Below, one piece after another: positions 61,134-64,000 of a stretch of 64,000 nt of DNA (position 1 is its first letter; every line of letters begins with the position of its first letter). A program made the position numbers and the translations under genes. Origin of the DNA: Brevibacterium casei CIP 102111 (GTDB lineage: Bacteria > Actinomycetota > Actinomycetes > Actinomycetales > Brevibacteriaceae); NCBI RefSeq assembly GCF_900169275.1, contig NZ_FXZC01000002.1, forward strand, positions 310,001 through 374,000, read 5' to 3'. The notes beneath the pieces were generated by a model. That model searched no databases, was not told the origin of the DNA, and worked only from the letters and a program-made list of their open reading frames with translations.

Positions 61134-62766
61134 TCCCACGCGCACCCTCGTCCTCACCGTTCCCGACTGGCCGGCGGTCGCCGCTGCCGTCGAGCACGAA
61201 CTCAGCCCGGGCACCCCGGTCGCCGTCCTCCACGCGGGCCGGGTCATCGCCGCCAACGCCCCGGCCCGGGCCGCAGGCATCGCCATCGGCAACAACAAGC
61301 GGGCCGCGGGATACCGCTGCCCTGAGGCCCGGGTCCTTCCGTGGGACGAAGACGTCGACAACCGTCACTTCTCCGCCGGGGTGGGCGCGCTCGAGGACCT
61401 CGTCGCCCGCTTCACACTGCTGAGCCCGGGAACCCTGGCGATTCCCCTCGATGCGCTCCGGCACGGCTACCCCGATGAGGCCGCCGCCGTCGAAGCCCTC
61501 GTCTCCGCCCTCGTGCCGGCGACCGGCTGGGAGTTCTTCCCCGGCATCGCCGACACTGTCTTCGCCGCCCGCATCGCCGCCTCCCAGGCGAGCCGGATCG
61601 AACCGGGGGAGACCGTCGAGTTCCTCGCCGCCCAGCCGATCACCGCCCTCGAGTCAGCGGACGGGGACTGGGCGGAGCTCATCGACGTCTTCACCCACCT
61701 TGGGCTGCGCACTCTGGGGGCGCTCGCAGCACTCGACGCGGTCGACGTACTCTCCCGGTTCGGCCCGCAGGGACGGCGCGCGCACGACCTCGCCTCGGGA
61801 CGGGACGAAGCACCGCTGCGCGACCACACCCGGACCGAGGACCTGTGCGTCGAGAGCGCACTGGAGACCCCGACGACCCGCAGCGACACACTCGGCTTCC
61901 TCGCCCGACAGCTCGCCGCCGACCTGCTCGGCCGCGTCCGCGGCAGCGGACTCGTGTGCACGCAGGTGACGATCGACCTCCTCGCCGCCGGTGGACAGTC
62001 CTCGAGCCGGACCTGGCGGATCGAGGACATGAGCGAGAACGCCATCGCCGACCGCCTGCGCTGGCAGGCCGAGGGGTGGCTGGCCAGCGTCGGACGCGGG
62101 AATCCCGGACGCGGTGGGGTCGGCAGCACCGCCGGCGGCGGCAGTGCCGTCGGACGCGGGAGCACCGGGGAAGACGCGGACGACCCGGGCCCGGATCCCG
62201 AGGACTTCTCCGAGGAGGGGATCACCGCGCTCGGCCTCACCGCCGCCGAGCTGACGACCCCGATCGGGGCGACGCGCAGCCTCTTCGATGAGAACACCGG
62301 GCAGATCACGCACACCCTCGAGCGTCTGCAGGGACTCTTCGGACCTGACTCCGTGCTCGTGCCCGGACTCCAGGGCGGGTGGGATCCGGCGGAGACGAAC
62401 CTCTGGACCCCCTGGCAGCAGACGGCGTGCCCGACCCGCAACCCGCAGGCGCCGTGGCCGGGTTCCCTCGGGGCACCCCGGCCCACCACCGTCGACCATG
62501 TCGCCGTCGACGTGTTCTCAGCCGGGGGAGGACCGGTCGACGCCCGTCCGTCCGGGCTCGCGCAGCCTCCCCGCGCGATCCGGTTCCCCACCGGCACCAC
62601 CGAGGCGATCGTCGACTTCTCCGGATCGTGGCCCATCGAATCCGGGTGGTGGGATCCCCAGCGGGCGACGTACCGGACCCGTCTGCAGGTCGTCACCGAG
62701 TCCGGTCGTGCGCTGCTGCTGAGCAAGGAGTCCGGCCAGTGGTACCTCACGGGGGAGTACCGCTGA
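61123..62766 (+). CDS. imuB: ImuB, catalytically inactive Y-family polymerase-like protein
   Basis: The clamp-binding hub of the mutasome. It has 547 residues. The start LVLTVPDWPAVAAAVEHEL replaces the catalytic Asp region of active Y-family polymerases with the P-D-W-P form typical of ImuB. The little finger-like part continues to about 310. A Gly-rich insertion (VGRGNPGRGGVGSTAGGGSA, about 323-350) with a 14-bp direct repeat is unusual, and an acidic stretch follows. The C-terminal region (about 360-547) is the ImuB-C part. GTG overlaps imuA; the stop overlaps dnaE2 (TGATG). Confidence 0.92.
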   Translation: MSADPTRTLVLTVPDWPAVAAAVEHELSPGTPVAVLHAGRVIAANAPARAAGIAIGNNKRAAGYRCPEARVLPWDEDVDNRHFSAGVGALEDLVARFTLLSPGTLAIPLDALRHGYPDEAAAVEALVSALVPATGWEFFPGIADTVFAARIAASQASRIEPGETVEFLAAQPITALESADGDWAELIDVFTHLGLRTLGALAALDAVDVLSRFGPQGRRAHDLASGRDEAPLRDHTRTEDLCVESALETPTTRSDTLGFLARQLAADLLGRVRGSGLVCTQVTIDLLAAGGQSSSRTWRIEDMSENAIADRLRWQAEGWLASVGRGNPGRGGVGSTAGGGSAVGRGSTGEDADDPGPDPEDFSEEGITALGLTAAELTTPIGATRSLFDENTGQITHTLERLQGLFGPDSVLVPGLQGGWDPAETNLWTPWQQTACPTRNPQAPWPGSLGAPRPTTVDHVAVDVFSAGGGPVDARPSGLAQPPRAIRFPTGTTEAIVDFSGSWPIESGWWDPQRATYRTRLQVVTESGRALLLSKESGQWYLTGEYR

Positions 62767-64000
62767 TGGGATTCAACAATCCGCGCACCCCGTGGTCGGA
62801 GCTCGCCCGCCGCCTCGAGGGCACGTCGGCGGGTTCGAACCCCCGCCCGGTCGACAAGCACGCCGACGGCTCCGACGCCCCGGCGTTCTCCCGCCCCGAC
62901 CGCTATCCGGTCTCCGTGGGCCCGCGCGGCCCCGACTCCATCTCCCGCTACCCGGGGTCCCTCGGCAGCGGCACCCCCGGTCCGATCCTCCTGCCCTCGC
63001 GCACCCGCCCGTGGGCGGAGCTGCATGTGCACTCCCAGTTCAGCTTCCTCGACGGGGCCTCCGACCCTGAGGACCTCGTGACCGCCGGGGCCGCCGCCGG
63101 CCTGAGCGCGATGGCCCTGACCGACCACAACGGCCTCTACGGTGCCGTCCGCTTCGCCCATGCCGCAGCCTCGGTGGGGCTGCCCACCGTCTTCGGCGCC
63201 GAACTCTCCCTCGGCCTGACCGAGAAGATCCCCGGACAGACCGACCCCGAGGCGACCCACCTGCTCGTCCTCGCCCGCGGGGTCGAGGGCTACCGCAGCC
63301 TCTCGGCCGCGATCACCGAGGCCAACCTGCGCGGGGAGAAGAACCGTCCCGTCTTCGACCTCGAGGACCTCGGGGCCAGGAGTGCGGACTGGATGATCCT
63401 CACCGGCTGCCGCAAGGGACCGCTGCGCCGGGCGCTGAGCGACCCCGACGGCGGCCTGAGCGCCCTGCGCCGGCTCATCGGACTCTTCGGCGCCGACTCC
63501 CTCGCCGTCGAACTCAGCCGCGACGGCACCCCGGACGACGACGAGAGGCTGCGCCACCTCGGCGAACTGGCATCTCGGACGGGCCTGCCGACGATGGCGA
63601 GCAGCAACGTCCACTTCGCGACCCGGGCGCACTGGCGTTCGGCACAGGTGCGCGCCTCCATCCGCTCCCGGCGTCCCCTCGACGACCTCGCCGGCTGGCT
63701 GCCGACGACCGCGGAGCACCGCATCCACTCAGGGGAGGAGATGGCCGCACGCTTCCCCGCCGAGTCGCTTGAGACCGCGGCGCGGATCGGCACGGACTGC
63801 GCCTTCACCCTCGAGACCGCGCGTCCCGACCTGCCGCGCGCTCCGATGCCCGATGACCGGGAGGCCGAGGAGTACCTGCGCGAACTCGTCACCGACTGCG
63901 GTCTGCGCCGCTACGGCACCCGCGCCCAGCACCCCCGGGCCTGGGAGCAGCTCGAGAAGGAGATGGACATGATCGCCCGGCTCGGCTTCTGCGGGTACTT
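62766..64000 (+). CDS. dnaE2: Error-prone DNA polymerase DnaE2, N-terminal part (3' end outside window)
   Basis: C-family polymerase of the SOS mutasome that carries out translesion synthesis. About 411 residues are visible. After a poorly conserved, Pro-rich 80-residue leader comes the PHP domain: WAELHVHSQFSFLDGASDPE near 85 (metal-binding histidines), ALTDHNGLYGAVRFA near 118, and SSNVHFATRAHW near 278. The palm domain lies beyond the window edge. ATG 62766 overlaps the imuB stop (TGATG), with AGTACCGC before it. The cassette imuA-imuB-dnaE2 is complete in order. Confidence 0.94.
   Translation, partial: MGFNNPRTPWSELARRLEGTSAGSNPRPVDKHADGSDAPAFSRPDRYPVSVGPRGPDSISRYPGSLGSGTPGPILLPSRTRPWAELHVHSQFSFLDGASDPEDLVTAGAAAGLSAMALTDHNGLYGAVRFAHAAASVGLPTVFGAELSLGLTEKIPGQTDPEATHLLVLARGVEGYRSLSAAITEANLRGEKNRPVFDLEDLGARSADWMILTGCRKGPLRRALSDPDGGLSALRRLIGLFGADSLAVELSRDGTPDDDERLRHLGELASRTGLPTMASSNVHFATRAHWRSAQVRASIRSRRPLDDLAGWLPTTAEHRIHSGEEMAARFPAESLETAARIGTDCAFTLETARPDLPRAPMPDDREAEEYLRELVTDCGLRRYGTRAQHPRAWEQLEKEMDMIARLGFCGY

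Overview
The window is a gene-dense stretch of high-GC DNA from an actinomycete (Actinomycetota). The evidence is strong G/C bias at third codon positions, frequent GTG starts, many ATGA/TGATG stop-start overlaps, and actinobacterial marker genes and order (whiA, rapZ-yvcK-whiA, sufR-sufBD-Rieske-sufCSUT, fabG-fabI, imuA-imuB-dnaE2, a DUF222-HNH protein). From memory, the order polA-rpsA-coaE-uvrB-uvrA, uvrC-rapZ-yvcK-whiA-gap-pgk-tpiA-secG, tal-tkt-ctaB and ctaA-ABC-sufR-sufBDCSUT follows Mycobacterium, but the intervening genes fit a Micrococcales member better. A Brevibacterium-like organism is my guess, not a demonstrated assignment. No tRNA, rRNA, CRISPR array, prophage or intact insertion sequence is visible. 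Apart from the two window edges, no gene-free stretch exceeds about 300 bases.

Layout. 1-18 kb: DNA repair and core genes: the 3' end of polA, a divergent methyltransferase, rpsA with a clear terminator, a large membrane protein, coaE, uvrB, terC behind a probable yybP-ykoY manganese riboswitch, a YciI-like gene, a Ski2-like helicase (DUF3516), then overlapping uvrA-uvrC. 18-24.5 kb: rapZ-yvcK-whiA, then gap-pgk-tpiA-secG ending in a strong terminator shared with the converging tkt-tal-pgi operon (24.5-29.4 kb). 29.4-34.1 kb: heme A synthesis (ctaB, ctaA), a small membrane protein, a VOC protein and an ABC-2 exporter. 34.2-40.8 kb: the SUF iron-sulfur operon led by its regulator sufR. 41-45 kb: RNase HI with an extra C-terminal domain, an ABC-F ATPase, and an oppositely oriented SURF1/DUF3099 group. 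45-49.3 kb: fabG-fabI, sixA, serB and an ABC ATPase. 49.3-58.4 kb: mostly single genes (TSUP permease, SpoU-type methyltransferase, degenerate PLD-like protein, phosphatase-like protein, YbaK, ribosomal protein L31 type B, PdxK/ThiD kinase, TrmL, methyltransferase, MerR regulator with its divergent SDR target, CDF-like protein). 58.6-64 kb: a DUF222-HNH endonuclease-like gene, then the SOS mutasome imuA-imuB-dnaE2, which runs off the right edge.

Two themes stand out. First, a perfect 16-bp palindrome, CGTCCCCGCGGGGACG, recurs in the right third of the window. Three perfect copies are intergenic, three lie inside genes where they always encode the peptide VPAGT, and degenerate copies also occur. 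The copies cluster around and inside the DUF222-HNH gene. This repeat family is the best candidate here for something not yet described. Second, many genes have a TANNNT -10 box ending only 5-8 nt before the start codon and lack a Shine-Dalgarno sequence. This predicts widespread leaderless transcription and helped choose several starts, including that of imuA, whose promoter carries a perfect LexA box in its spacer.
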